This document shows, piece by piece, positions 50,369 through 58,574 of a DNA stretch of 64,000 bases (positions are counted from its first letter, which is position 1; each line of letters begins with the position of its first letter). Source of the DNA: Hominisplanchenecus faecis (GTDB taxonomy: Bacteria > Bacillota > Clostridia > Lachnospirales > Lachnospiraceae); contig NZ_JAJEQE010000003.1 in assembly GCF_020687205.1 (NCBI RefSeq), positions 59,385 to 123,384 of the forward strand, in the 5' to 3' direction. The notes under the pieces are model-generated. The model worked only from the letters and a program-made list of their open reading frames with translations. It did not search any database and had not been told where the DNA came from. The position numbers and the translations under genes were made by a program.

Positions 50369-50441
50369 ATGATGCCAGGGAGTGCAACGCACAGAACAAT
50401 CCGTAGGCATTATAGTTGGGGACTTTTGACACCCACATCAT
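50369..50441 (+). repeat. Modular hairpin repeat, short copy R3
   Basis: It begins ATGATGCCAGGG like R2 and jumps, through a shared GGG, straight into module C (AGTGCAACGCACAGAACAAT, then AGTTGGGGACTTTTGACACC and CACATCAT). Flanks carry an 8-bp direct repeat GCTATGAT (50366-50373 and 50442-50449). It lies between the RNA unit and the speA ribosome site. Confidence 0.7.
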
Positions 50442-50461
50442 GCTATGATTGGAGAAAAAGA

Positions 50462-51916
50462 ATGAATCGAAACAAACAGATGCATGCTCCGGTTTATGAG
50501 GCACTGGAGCGTTTAAAAAGAAGAAGAGTTGTGCCGTTTGATGTACCGGGACATAAACGCGGAAGAGGAAATCCGGAACTTGCGGATCTTCTGGGAGAAA
50601 AATGTGTCAGCCTGGATGTCAATTCCATGAAGCCGCTGGATAACCTCTGTCATCCTGTTTCTGTGATCAAGGAAGCAGAAGAACTGGCAGCGGAAGCATT
50701 TCGTGCGGATCATGCCTTTTTTATGGTTGGCGGAACAACTTCTTCCGTGCAGGGAATGGTGCTTTCCTGCTGCAAGGCAGGTGACAAGATCATTCTGCCG
50801 CGAAATGTACATAAAAGCGTGATCAATGCACTGGTATTGTGCGGTGCGGTTCCGGTGTATGTAAATCCGGAAGTGGATACAAAACTGGGGATATCACTCG
50901 GAATGCAGGTTTCTGAGGTGGAAAGGGCGATCCGTGAGAATCCGGATGCATCCGCAGTTCTTGTAAACAATCCGACCTACTATGGGATCTGTTCGGATCT
51001 GCGTGCGATCGTTAAAGTGGCACATGAACATAATATGCTGGTGCTGGTTGATGAAGCACATGGCACGCATCTGTATTTTGGCAGTGATCTTCCGGTCTGT
51101 GCCATGGATGCCGGGGCAGATATGGCTTCGGTGTCCATGCATAAATCCGGCGGAAGCCTGACACAGAGTTCTCTGCTTCTTACCGGAAAAAATGTAAACT
51201 GGGAATATGTAAGTCAGATTATAAATCTGACACAGACAACAAGTGCTTCCTATCTGCTGATCTCCAGTCTGGATATTTCCAGGAGAAATCTGGCACTGCG
51301 CGGACGGGAGTCTTTTGATAAAGTGAGCCGCATGGCAGAATATGCAAGAGAAGAGATCAATTCAATCGGCGGTTTTTATGCTTACGGTAAAGATATGATA
51401 AACGGCGGAAGCGTCTATGATTTTGATGTGACAAAACTTTCCGTGTATACAAGAGATATCGGGCTTGCCGGCATTGAGGTTTATGACCTGCTGCGTGATG
51501 AGTATGACATCCAGATCGAGCTTGGAGATATCGCAAATATCCTGGCGTATATTTCCATTGGTGACCGTATCCAGGATATCGAGCGGCTGGTGGGGGCACT
51601 GGCGGATATCAAGCGGCTTTATGCAAAAGATCCGGAAAAAATGCCGGGAGCCGAGTACATCAGGCCGACCGTTCTGGTATCTCCGCAGACTGCTTTTTAT
51701 GCAGAAAAGAAAGCAGTTCCGATCCGGGAGACAAAAGGCATGATCTGCAGTGAATTTGTGATGTGCTATCCGCCGGGGATCCCAATCCTTGCACCGGGAG
51801 AGCTGATTACGCAGGAGATCATTGATTATATTATTTACGCAAAAGAAAAGGGCTGTTCCATGCAGGGAATGCAGGATACAGAGATAGAATATTTATATGT
51901 GCTGAGCGAAAAATAA
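50462..51916 (+). CDS. speA: Arginine decarboxylase (Orn/Lys/Arg family)
   Basis: A 484-residue pyridoxal-phosphate enzyme of the aspartate-aminotransferase fold group. ATG 50462 follows TTGGAGAA; the frame is open further upstream only because it crosses the repeat R3. Marks are VPFDVPGHKRGRGNPELADL at the N-terminus, LVDEAHGTHL (cofactor Asp) and the Schiff-base lysine in SVSMHKSGGSLTQSSLLL. PPGIPILAPGE lies near the end. Arginine as substrate is inferred because agmatine deiminase and N-carbamoylputrescine amidase lie in the same operon. It makes agmatine, the entry point of the six-gene polyamine pathway. Confidence 0.88.
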   Translation: MNRNKQMHAPVYEALERLKRRRVVPFDVPGHKRGRGNPELADLLGEKCVSLDVNSMKPLDNLCHPVSVIKEAEELAAEAFRADHAFFMVGGTTSSVQGMVLSCCKAGDKIILPRNVHKSVINALVLCGAVPVYVNPEVDTKLGISLGMQVSEVERAIRENPDASAVLVNNPTYYGICSDLRAIVKVAHEHNMLVLVDEAHGTHLYFGSDLPVCAMDAGADMASVSMHKSGGSLTQSSLLLTGKNVNWEYVSQIINLTQTTSASYLLISSLDISRRNLALRGRESFDKVSRMAEYAREEINSIGGFYAYGKDMINGGSVYDFDVTKLSVYTRDIGLAGIEVYDLLRDEYDIQIELGDIANILAYISIGDRIQDIERLVGALADIKRLYAKDPEKMPGAEYIRPTVLVSPQTAFYAEKKAVPIRETKGMICSEFVMCYPPGIPILAPGELITQEIIDYIIYAKEKGCSMQGMQDTEIEYLYVLSEK

Positions 51917-51938
51917 AAGCAAATGGGAGGGGAAAAGG

Positions 51939-52802
51939 ATGGAGCTTTGGTTTTCAGATTACCAGACAGAAAAAGTAAAAGTTTCGGTAAAAGTCCAGAA
52001 ACAGCTTTTTGGTCTGCAGACGGAATTTCAACGTATTGATGTGTTTGATTCCGATGAATTTGGCCGTTTTTTAAGTGCAGACGGAAGCATTGTATTTTCA
52101 GAAAAAGATGAGTTTATTTATGATGAGATGATCGTTCATGTGCCGATGGCAGTTCATCCATGTGTGAAAAATGTCCTGGTGATCGGCGGCGGGGACGGCG
52201 GTGTGGCAAGAGAGCTGAGCCATTATGAAGAAATCGAAAAAATTGATGTGGTCGAGCCGGACCGCGTTTTTGTTGAAGTCTGTAAAGAATTTTTCCCGGA
52301 CAATGCCTGCGGACTGGCAGATAAAAGAGTCAGTGTTTATTATGAGGACGGACTGAAATTTCTGCGTCTGCGTCATAATGAATATGATCTGATCATCAAT
52401 GATGCGATTGATCCGCTCGGACATAATGCCGGACTCTTTACCAAAGAATTTTACGGGAACTGTTACCGTGCACTAAAAGAAGACGGCATCATGGTCTATC
52501 AGCACGGAAGTCCGTTTTATGATGAAGACGAAGAATCCTGCCGGGTGATGCACCGGAAGGCAAGCCACAGTTTCCCGATCAGCCGTGTCTATCAGGCACA
52601 CATCCCGACCTGTTCATCCGGGTACTGGCTGTTTGGGTTTGCATCAAAAAAATATCATCCGCTGGAACACCTGAATGCAAAACGCTGGAAAGAGCGGAAG
52701 ATAGAAACTTGGTACTACACGACCAATCTTCATAAGGGGGCATTTATGCTTCCAAAATATGTAGAAGATATGCTGGAAGAAGAGGAAGGTCGTAAAAAAT
52801 AA
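51939..52802 (+). CDS. speE: Spermidine synthase-like aminopropyltransferase
   Basis: A 287-residue Rossmann-fold protein, 22 bp after speA. The nucleotide motif VIGGGDGGVARELSHY and VVEPDRVFVEVCKEFFPDNA are clear. The catalytic segment reads IINDAIDPLGHNAGLFTKEF where the family usually has a D-S-T-D-P core, so both aspartates are kept. A later QHGSPF replaces the usual Q-S/G-E-S substrate-binding segment. No speD (AdoMet decarboxylase) is in the operon. The enzyme may therefore use an unusual donor or acceptor; the plain spermidine synthase name is from homology only. Confidence 0.82.
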   Translation: MELWFSDYQTEKVKVSVKVQKQLFGLQTEFQRIDVFDSDEFGRFLSADGSIVFSEKDEFIYDEMIVHVPMAVHPCVKNVLVIGGGDGGVARELSHYEEIEKIDVVEPDRVFVEVCKEFFPDNACGLADKRVSVYYEDGLKFLRLRHNEYDLIINDAIDPLGHNAGLFTKEFYGNCYRALKEDGIMVYQHGSPFYDEDEESCRVMHRKASHSFPISRVYQAHIPTCSSGYWLFGFASKKYHPLEHLNAKRWKERKIETWYYTTNLHKGAFMLPKYVEDMLEEEEGRKK

Positions 52803-52829
52803 AAAGCAAAAAGAAAAGGAGATTGTACT

Positions 52830-54089
52830 ATGGGAAGATTACTGATCATTGGATGCGGAGGAGTTGCAGGAGTTGCGATCCACAAATGCTGTCAGAACAG
52901 CAAAACATTTTCTGAGATCTGTATTGCCAGCAGAACAAAGGCAAAGTGCGATGCACTGAAAGAAAAACTGGAGAATACAACGGAAACAAAAATCACAACA
53001 GCACAGGTGGATGCCGATAAGGTGGAAGAACTGATCGCACTGATCCAGTCTTATCAGCCGGATGCTGTTTTAAATGTGGCACTTCCGTACCAGGATCTGA
53101 CGATCATGGATGCGTGTCTGGCATGCAAGGTGGATTATATTGATACCGCCAATTATGAGCCGGAAGATACCGACGATAAACAGTGGCGTGAAATTTACGA
53201 GAAACGCTGCAAAGAGGCCGGATTTACCGCATATTTTGACTATTCCTGGCAGTGGGCTTATCAGGAAAAATTTAAAGAAGCAGGCATCACGGCACTTCTC
53301 GGAAGCGGCTTTGATCCGGGTGTCACCAGTGTCTTTACAGCCTATGCACTGAAACATTATTTTGATGAGATCGAGACGATCGATATTCTGGACTGCAACG
53401 GAGGAGATCATGGCTATCCGTTTGCCACCAACTTTAACCCGGAGATCAATCTGCGGGAAGTGTCCGCAAACGGTTCTTACTGGGAGAATGGCCACTGGGT
53501 AGAGACAGAGCCAATGGAAATCAAAAGAGAATATAATTTCCCGCAGGTCGGCGAAAAAGATATGTATCTGCTTCATCATGAAGAAATCGAATCTCTGGCA
53601 AAAAATGTTCCGGGCGTAAAACGTATCCGTTTCTTTATGACCTTTGGACAGAGCTATCTGACGCACATGAAATGTCTGGAAAATGTAGGCATGCTTTCCA
53701 CTTCACCGATTCTGTTTGAAGGAAAAGAGATTGTGCCGATTCAGTTTCTGAAGGCACTGCTTCCAGATCCGGCTTCCCTTGGACCGCGTACCGTCGGAAA
53801 GACAAACATTGGCTGTATTTTTACCGGAAAGAAAGACGGAAAAGAAAAGACCATTTATATCTACAATGTATGTAATCATCAGGAGTGTTATAAAGAAGTC
53901 GGATCTCAGGCGATTTCCTACACAACCGGAGTGCCGGCGATGATCGGGGCAGCACTTGTTGTGGATAAAGTATGGGACAAAGACGGTGTGTTCAACATTG
54001 AAGAATTTGATCCGGATCCGTTTATGGATATGCTGAATCAGTACGGACTGCCGTGGGTTGTGGATGAAAATCCGCAGACTGTAGAATGA
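52830..54089 (+). CDS. Carboxy(nor)spermidine dehydrogenase
   Basis: A 419-residue saccharopine-dehydrogenase-like enzyme after AAAGGAG. The N-terminal dinucleotide-binding motif is LLIIGCGGVAGVAIHKC, followed by NVALPYQDLTIMDACLAC, ALLGSGFDPGVTSVFTAYAL and CNGGDHGYPFATNFNPEINL. It joins aspartate-semialdehyde to a diamine (putrescine gives carboxyspermidine) with NADPH. Its stop overlaps the next gene by ATGA, and that gene encodes the matching decarboxylase. The presence of this route beside a SpeE-type gene is notable. Confidence 0.88.
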   Translation: MGRLLIIGCGGVAGVAIHKCCQNSKTFSEICIASRTKAKCDALKEKLENTTETKITTAQVDADKVEELIALIQSYQPDAVLNVALPYQDLTIMDACLACKVDYIDTANYEPEDTDDKQWREIYEKRCKEAGFTAYFDYSWQWAYQEKFKEAGITALLGSGFDPGVTSVFTAYALKHYFDEIETIDILDCNGGDHGYPFATNFNPEINLREVSANGSYWENGHWVETEPMEIKREYNFPQVGEKDMYLLHHEEIESLAKNVPGVKRIRFFMTFGQSYLTHMKCLENVGMLSTSPILFEGKEIVPIQFLKALLPDPASLGPRTVGKTNIGCIFTGKKDGKEKTIYIYNVCNHQECYKEVGSQAISYTTGVPAMIGAALVVDKVWDKDGVFNIEEFDPDPFMDMLNQYGLPWVVDENPQTVE

Positions 54090-55234
54090 TGTGGAAAGAT
54101 CTGCCGACACCGTGCTATGTTGTGGATGAAGGCAAAATCAGAAAAAATCTGGAGATTCTTGCGAATCTTGAGCAGGAGTGCGGCTGTCACATCCTGCTCG
54201 CTCAGAAAGCATTTTCCATGTACAGCCTGTATCCGATGATCGGTCAGTATATCAGCGGAACAACAGCGAGCGGACTGTATGAGGCAAGACTTGGATATGA
54301 AGAGATGGGAAAAGAAAATCATGTCTTTGCACCGGCATACAAAGAAAAAGATATGGAAGAACTGGTGCAGATCTGCGACCATATCATCTTCAATTCCTTT
54401 GCACAGTATGAGAAATATAAAGAAATGTGCCGGGAAAGTGCAAAGGTGAGAAAAGATAAAAAAGCAGTCAGTGTCGGCATCCGCATCAATCCGCAGTGCT
54501 CCACGCAGGAAGGGCATGAGATCTATGATCCTTGTGGCTATGCTTCCAGACTTGGTGTGACAGAAGAACAGTTCCGGGAAGATCTGCTGGAGGGTGTGGA
54601 AGGACTTCATTTCCACACGCTGTGCGAACAGAATGCAGATGATCTTGTAACGACTTTTCAGGCATTTGAAAAGAAATTCGGGAAATATCTGTACCGGATG
54701 AAATGGCTGAATATGGGCGGAGGTCATCATATCACAAGGGAAAATTATCAGATGGAAACTCTGAAAAAACTGATCCGTTATATCAGAGAAACCTATCCGG
54801 TGGAAGTTTATCTGGAGCCTGGCGAAGCGATTGCTTTAAATGCCGGTTATCTTGTGACAGAAGTGATGGACATCGTGCACAACGATATGGACATTCTGAT
54901 TCTCGATGCATCGGCAGCCTGCCATATGCCGGATGTGCTGGAGATGCCGTACCGCCCGCCGCTTGCAAAAGGATTTGAAGCAGGGGAAAAACAGTACACG
55001 TATCGCCTCTCTTCGATGACCTGTCTTGCCGGGGATGTGATCGGGGACTACAGTTTTGAGCAGCCGATCCGTATCGGGGATCAACTGGTCTTTGAAGATA
55101 TGGCGATCTATTCCATGGTAAAAAACAATACCTTTAACGGAATGCCGCTTCCGGGAATCGCACTTTTAAAAGAAGACGGAAGTGTGGAAATGGTAAGAGA
55201 ATTTGGCTATGACGATTTTAAAATGCGTCTGTAA
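54086..55234 (+). CDS. nspC: Carboxynorspermidine decarboxylase
   Basis: A 382-residue fold III PLP decarboxylase translationally coupled to the dehydrogenase. The cofactor lysine is in HILLAQKAFSMYSLYPMIGQ, followed by GIRINPQCSTQEGHEIYDPC, GLHFHTLCEQNADDL, LNMGGGHHITRENYQME and YLEPGEAIALNAGYLVTEVM. It removes the carboxyl group of carboxyspermidine or carboxynorspermidine to give the polyamine. Length is typical of the family. Confidence 0.9.
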   Translation: MMWKDLPTPCYVVDEGKIRKNLEILANLEQECGCHILLAQKAFSMYSLYPMIGQYISGTTASGLYEARLGYEEMGKENHVFAPAYKEKDMEELVQICDHIIFNSFAQYEKYKEMCRESAKVRKDKKAVSVGIRINPQCSTQEGHEIYDPCGYASRLGVTEEQFREDLLEGVEGLHFHTLCEQNADDLVTTFQAFEKKFGKYLYRMKWLNMGGGHHITRENYQMETLKKLIRYIRETYPVEVYLEPGEAIALNAGYLVTEVMDIVHNDMDILILDASAACHMPDVLEMPYRPPLAKGFEAGEKQYTYRLSSMTCLAGDVIGDYSFEQPIRIGDQLVFEDMAIYSMVKNNTFNGMPLPGIALLKEDGSVEMVREFGYDDFKMRL

Positions 55235-55296
55235 TTTAAACCGAACGCATATGAGACTTGCAAGCGACAGCACCGTAGATTCTGAAGGAGGATACG

Positions 55297-56460
55297 ATGG
55301 AATACAACAGAACAACACCGTCTGCGGACGGATATTATATGCCGGCAGAGTATGAGCCGCATAAAGGCTGCATCATGATCTGGCCGCAGCGGCCGGGTTC
55401 CTGGAAAAAGAATGCAAAAGATGCCGAACAGGCTTTTTGTGCAGTTATGGAAGAGATCACAAAAAGTGAGCCAGTGTATCTGGCTGCCGGAAAAAAGGTT
55501 CTTGCACGGGCAGAGGCATTTGCCGCACAGCAGAAAGAAAAATATAGAGAAGCCATCGCATGCGGAAGACATTTTCCGGTGACCGTCTTTGAGGCAGAAA
55601 CGGATGATGCCTGGGCAAGAGATATGGCACCGACGTTTGTAAAAAAGGGAGGCAGCGTTCGTGCAGTAAACTGGTCTTTCAATGCCTGGGGCGGAACGGT
55701 GGATGGGCTGTATGCATCCTGGAAGCTGGATGATGCGTTTGCCCTGGATTTCGCCAAAAGAGAAGGATATTTCTGCTACGATGCGGCACCTTTTGTGCTG
55801 GAGGGCGGTTCCATCCACAGTGATGGGGAAGGGACAGTCATGGTGACGGAAGCCTGTCTGCTCAGCAAAGGCAGGAATCCGCAGCTTTCAAAAGAACAGA
55901 TTGAGGAGAAACTGAAAGCATATCTGGGTGCGGAGAAAGTGCTCTGGCTGCCAAGGGGCATTTACCTGGATGAGACAAACGAGCATGTAGATAATGTATG
56001 TGCTTTTGTCGGTCCGGCTGAGGTGGTGCTGGCGTGGACGGATGATCCGAAAGATCCGCAGTACCCGTTATCACTGGAGACACTTCAGTATCTGGAATTA
56101 CAGACCGATGCGAAAGGCAGAAAGATCATCGTACATAAACTTCCGATCCCGGATGTGCCGGTCTGCGTTACGCCGGAAGATCTGGAAGGGTATGTGTTTG
56201 AAGAAGGAGAAGATACAAGAGAAGTGGGCGAACGCCTTGCGGCATCTTATGTAAACTTCTATTTTTCAAACGGGGCAGTTATCATGCCGGCTTTTGGCGG
56301 AAAAAATGCAGAAAGTGATCAGCGGGCAGCAGAGATCTTGCACAGCATATGTCCGCAGAGAGAGATCCTACCGGTGTATGCAAGAGATATTCTCACCGGA
56401 GGCGGAAACATCCACTGTATTACGCAGCAGATACCACAGGGAAAGGCAGAAAAGGAATGA
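55297..56460 (+). CDS. aguA: Agmatine deiminase
   Basis: A 387-residue guanidino-group deiminase after GAAGGAGG. The family signature is seen in WPQRPGSWKKNAKDAEQAF, DDAWARDMAPTFV, NWSFNAWGGTVDGLY, LEGGSIHSDGEGTVMVTEAC, NEHVDNVCAFV and TGGGNIHCITQQIP, the last with the nucleophile cysteine. It converts agmatine to N-carbamoylputrescine and ammonia. Its stop overlaps the amidase start. Confidence 0.93.
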   Translation: MEYNRTTPSADGYYMPAEYEPHKGCIMIWPQRPGSWKKNAKDAEQAFCAVMEEITKSEPVYLAAGKKVLARAEAFAAQQKEKYREAIACGRHFPVTVFEAETDDAWARDMAPTFVKKGGSVRAVNWSFNAWGGTVDGLYASWKLDDAFALDFAKREGYFCYDAAPFVLEGGSIHSDGEGTVMVTEACLLSKGRNPQLSKEQIEEKLKAYLGAEKVLWLPRGIYLDETNEHVDNVCAFVGPAEVVLAWTDDPKDPQYPLSLETLQYLELQTDAKGRKIIVHKLPIPDVPVCVTPEDLEGYVFEEGEDTREVGERLAASYVNFYFSNGAVIMPAFGGKNAESDQRAAEILHSICPQREILPVYARDILTGGGNIHCITQQIPQGKAEKE

Positions 56461-57338
56461 GAAAAGTAAAAACAGCGGCGATCCAGATGCAGTGCAGCAC
56501 AGAGCTGCAGGAAAATCTGGAAAAAGCAGAAAAGAAAATCAGAGAAGCGGCAGCAGAAGGAGCAAATATTATTTTACTGCCGGAACTTTTTGAACGGGAA
56601 TATTTCTGTCAGCAGAGACGGTATGATTTTTATCATTATGCAAAACCGGCAGAAGAAAACGAAGCAGTACAGATGGGAGTGCGTCTGGCAAAAGAACTTG
56701 GAGTCGTGCTTCCGATCAGCTTTTATGAAAAAGAAGTCAACAATCTTTACAATTCGATCGCATGCATCGATGCGGACGGAACGATTCTTGGGATTTATCG
56801 TAAAACACATATTCCGGATGACCACTATTATCAGGAAAAATTTTATTTTACGCCGGGCGATACCGGATTTCGCATCTTTGAGACCAGATATGGAAAGATC
56901 GGCATCGGAATCTGCTGGGATCAGTGGTTTCCGGAGAGTGCCAGATGCATGGCACTTCAGGGTGCAGAACTTCTGTTTTATCCGACTGCCATCGGTTCGG
57001 AGCCAATCCTGGAATGTGACAGCATGCCGCACTGGAGGCGTTGTATGCAGGGCCATGCAGCAGCCAATCTGATGCCGGTGATCGCAGCAAACCGTATTGG
57101 AAAAGAGGTGGTAGAGCCGGATACGGAAAATGGAGGTCAGAAGTCTGTACTGACTTTTTATGGTTCTTCCTTCCTGACCGATGAAACAGGCGAACTGAAA
57201 AAAACAGCTTCCAGAGATCAGGAAGAGATCCTGATCGGAGAATACGATCTGGATGAGCTGGCAACAAAGCGTCTTGAATGGGGACTGTTCCGTGACCGCA
57301 GACCGGAAATGTACAGGATCATTGCAGGACAAAAATAG
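56457..57338 (+). CDS. aguB: N-carbamoylputrescine amidase
   Basis: A 293-residue nitrilase-superfamily enzyme from the ATG that overlaps the aguA stop. The Glu-Lys-Cys triad is seen in LLPELFEREYFCQ, GIYRKTHIPDDHYYQEKF and GIGICWDQWFPESARCMA. GIGKEVVEPD-like and ETGELKKTASRDQEEILIGE segments follow. It hydrolyses N-carbamoylputrescine to putrescine, ammonia and carbon dioxide. This completes a full arginine-to-putrescine pathway and ends the operon; no terminator is obvious before sbcD. Confidence 0.92.
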   Translation: MRKVKTAAIQMQCSTELQENLEKAEKKIREAAAEGANIILLPELFEREYFCQQRRYDFYHYAKPAEENEAVQMGVRLAKELGVVLPISFYEKEVNNLYNSIACIDADGTILGIYRKTHIPDDHYYQEKFYFTPGDTGFRIFETRYGKIGIGICWDQWFPESARCMALQGAELLFYPTAIGSEPILECDSMPHWRRCMQGHAAANLMPVIAANRIGKEVVEPDTENGGQKSVLTFYGSSFLTDETGELKKTASRDQEEILIGEYDLDELATKRLEWGLFRDRRPEMYRIIAGQK

Positions 57339-57421
57339 AAGAAAGAAGACGGATTTGTTGCTTAACATATACAGAAGAAGAGTTTTCTCCAACTAAGATA
57401 AGATTTACGAGGGGTGAGCAG

Positions 57422-58573
57422 ATGAAATTTTTTCATTTATCCGATCTGCATATCGGACTGAAACTGATCGAACGCGATCTGCGGGAAGACCAGGAATATA
57501 TTTTTGAACAGATCATCCGGCTGGCAAAAGAGCAGCAGCCGGATGCGATGGTGATCGCAGGGGATATTTATGACAAAGCGGTTCCGTCTGCGGAGGCAGT
57601 GGAGATTTTTGACAGCTTTATGAAAAATCTTTCCGAAGAAATGCCGCAGATGCCGGTGATGATCATCAGCGGCAATCATGACAGTGCCGCCAGGCTGAAC
57701 TGTTTTCGCAGTATTTTGTCCAGGCAGAATGTCTATATGATCGGCACGCCGCCGACTACAGAAGAGGAACATATCGAAAAAGTGACACTGCAGGATGCTT
57801 ATGGTGATCTGCATTTTTATCTGCTTCCGTTTGTGAAACCGTCGATGGTAAGAGAGATCGTGGGAACGCGGGAGGACGGAACACAGCATTCCTACGACGA
57901 GGCACTGCATCTTCTGATCGAAAGAGAAAATATCGATACAAAGGAGCGAAATGTGCTGGTCAGCCATCAGTTTTATCTTCCATCCGACCGACAGGCGGAG
58001 GACGTAGAGCGCATGGATTCCGAGATTCGCACGGTCGGAAATATCGATGAGATCTCAGCAGATGTGCTGGAAGTGTTTGATTATGCGGCACTTGGACATA
58101 TCCACAAACCGATGAAAGTGGGAAGCGAATATTATTGTTACTGCGGAACACCGCTTGCCTGTTCGGTCAGTGAAGCCGGACAGAAAAAAGGCATTGTGAT
58201 GGTGACGATGAAAGAAAAAGGAAATATTTCCACGGAAGTGCTTCCGCTTACGCCGCTTCGTCAGGTGCGTGTGATAAAGGGAGAATTTCAGGAGGTGCTT
58301 TCGCAGGCATGCGAAGATTATGTCACGGTTGTGCTCACAGACAAAGAAGATCTCGATGTGATCGACCTCAAAGACCGTCTGCGAAATGCATTTCCATATC
58401 TGCTTGAGATCCGCAGAGAGAGGGAGCGGAGAGCAGAGTACAAAAGACAGAGCAGAAAGATCGAAGAACTGGACCCGTTTGAACTTTGCTGTTCGTTTCT
58501 CGGGGAACATATGGATGAGGAAGAACGTGAGATGCTTCTGGATGTGATCAGCAGTGTACAGGGGGTGAAATAA
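57422..58573 (+). CDS. sbcD: Exonuclease subunit SbcD
   Basis: A 383-residue Mre11-family nuclease after GAGGGGTG. Metal-binding motifs are FFHLSDLHIGL, MVIAGDIYDKAVPSAEAV, MIISGNHDSAARL, VLVSHQF and ALGHIHKPMKVG. The C-terminal capping domain is present. With SbcC it opens DNA hairpins and blocked ends. The sbcC start follows after one base, so the two are translated together. Confidence 0.92.
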   Translation: MKFFHLSDLHIGLKLIERDLREDQEYIFEQIIRLAKEQQPDAMVIAGDIYDKAVPSAEAVEIFDSFMKNLSEEMPQMPVMIISGNHDSAARLNCFRSILSRQNVYMIGTPPTTEEEHIEKVTLQDAYGDLHFYLLPFVKPSMVREIVGTREDGTQHSYDEALHLLIERENIDTKERNVLVSHQFYLPSDRQAEDVERMDSEIRTVGNIDEISADVLEVFDYAALGHIHKPMKVGSEYYCYCGTPLACSVSEAGQKKGIVMVTMKEKGNISTEVLPLTPLRQVRVIKGEFQEVLSQACEDYVTVVLTDKEDLDVIDLKDRLRNAFPYLLEIRRERERRAEYKRQSRKIEELDPFELCCSFLGEHMDEEEREMLLDVISSVQGVK

Positions 58574-58574
58574 G

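Noticed and set aside
50321..50461. N-terminal extension of the arginine decarboxylase
   Set aside because: The frame is open upstream only by chance through terminator and repeat R3; the ribosome site and family N-terminus fit ATG 50462.
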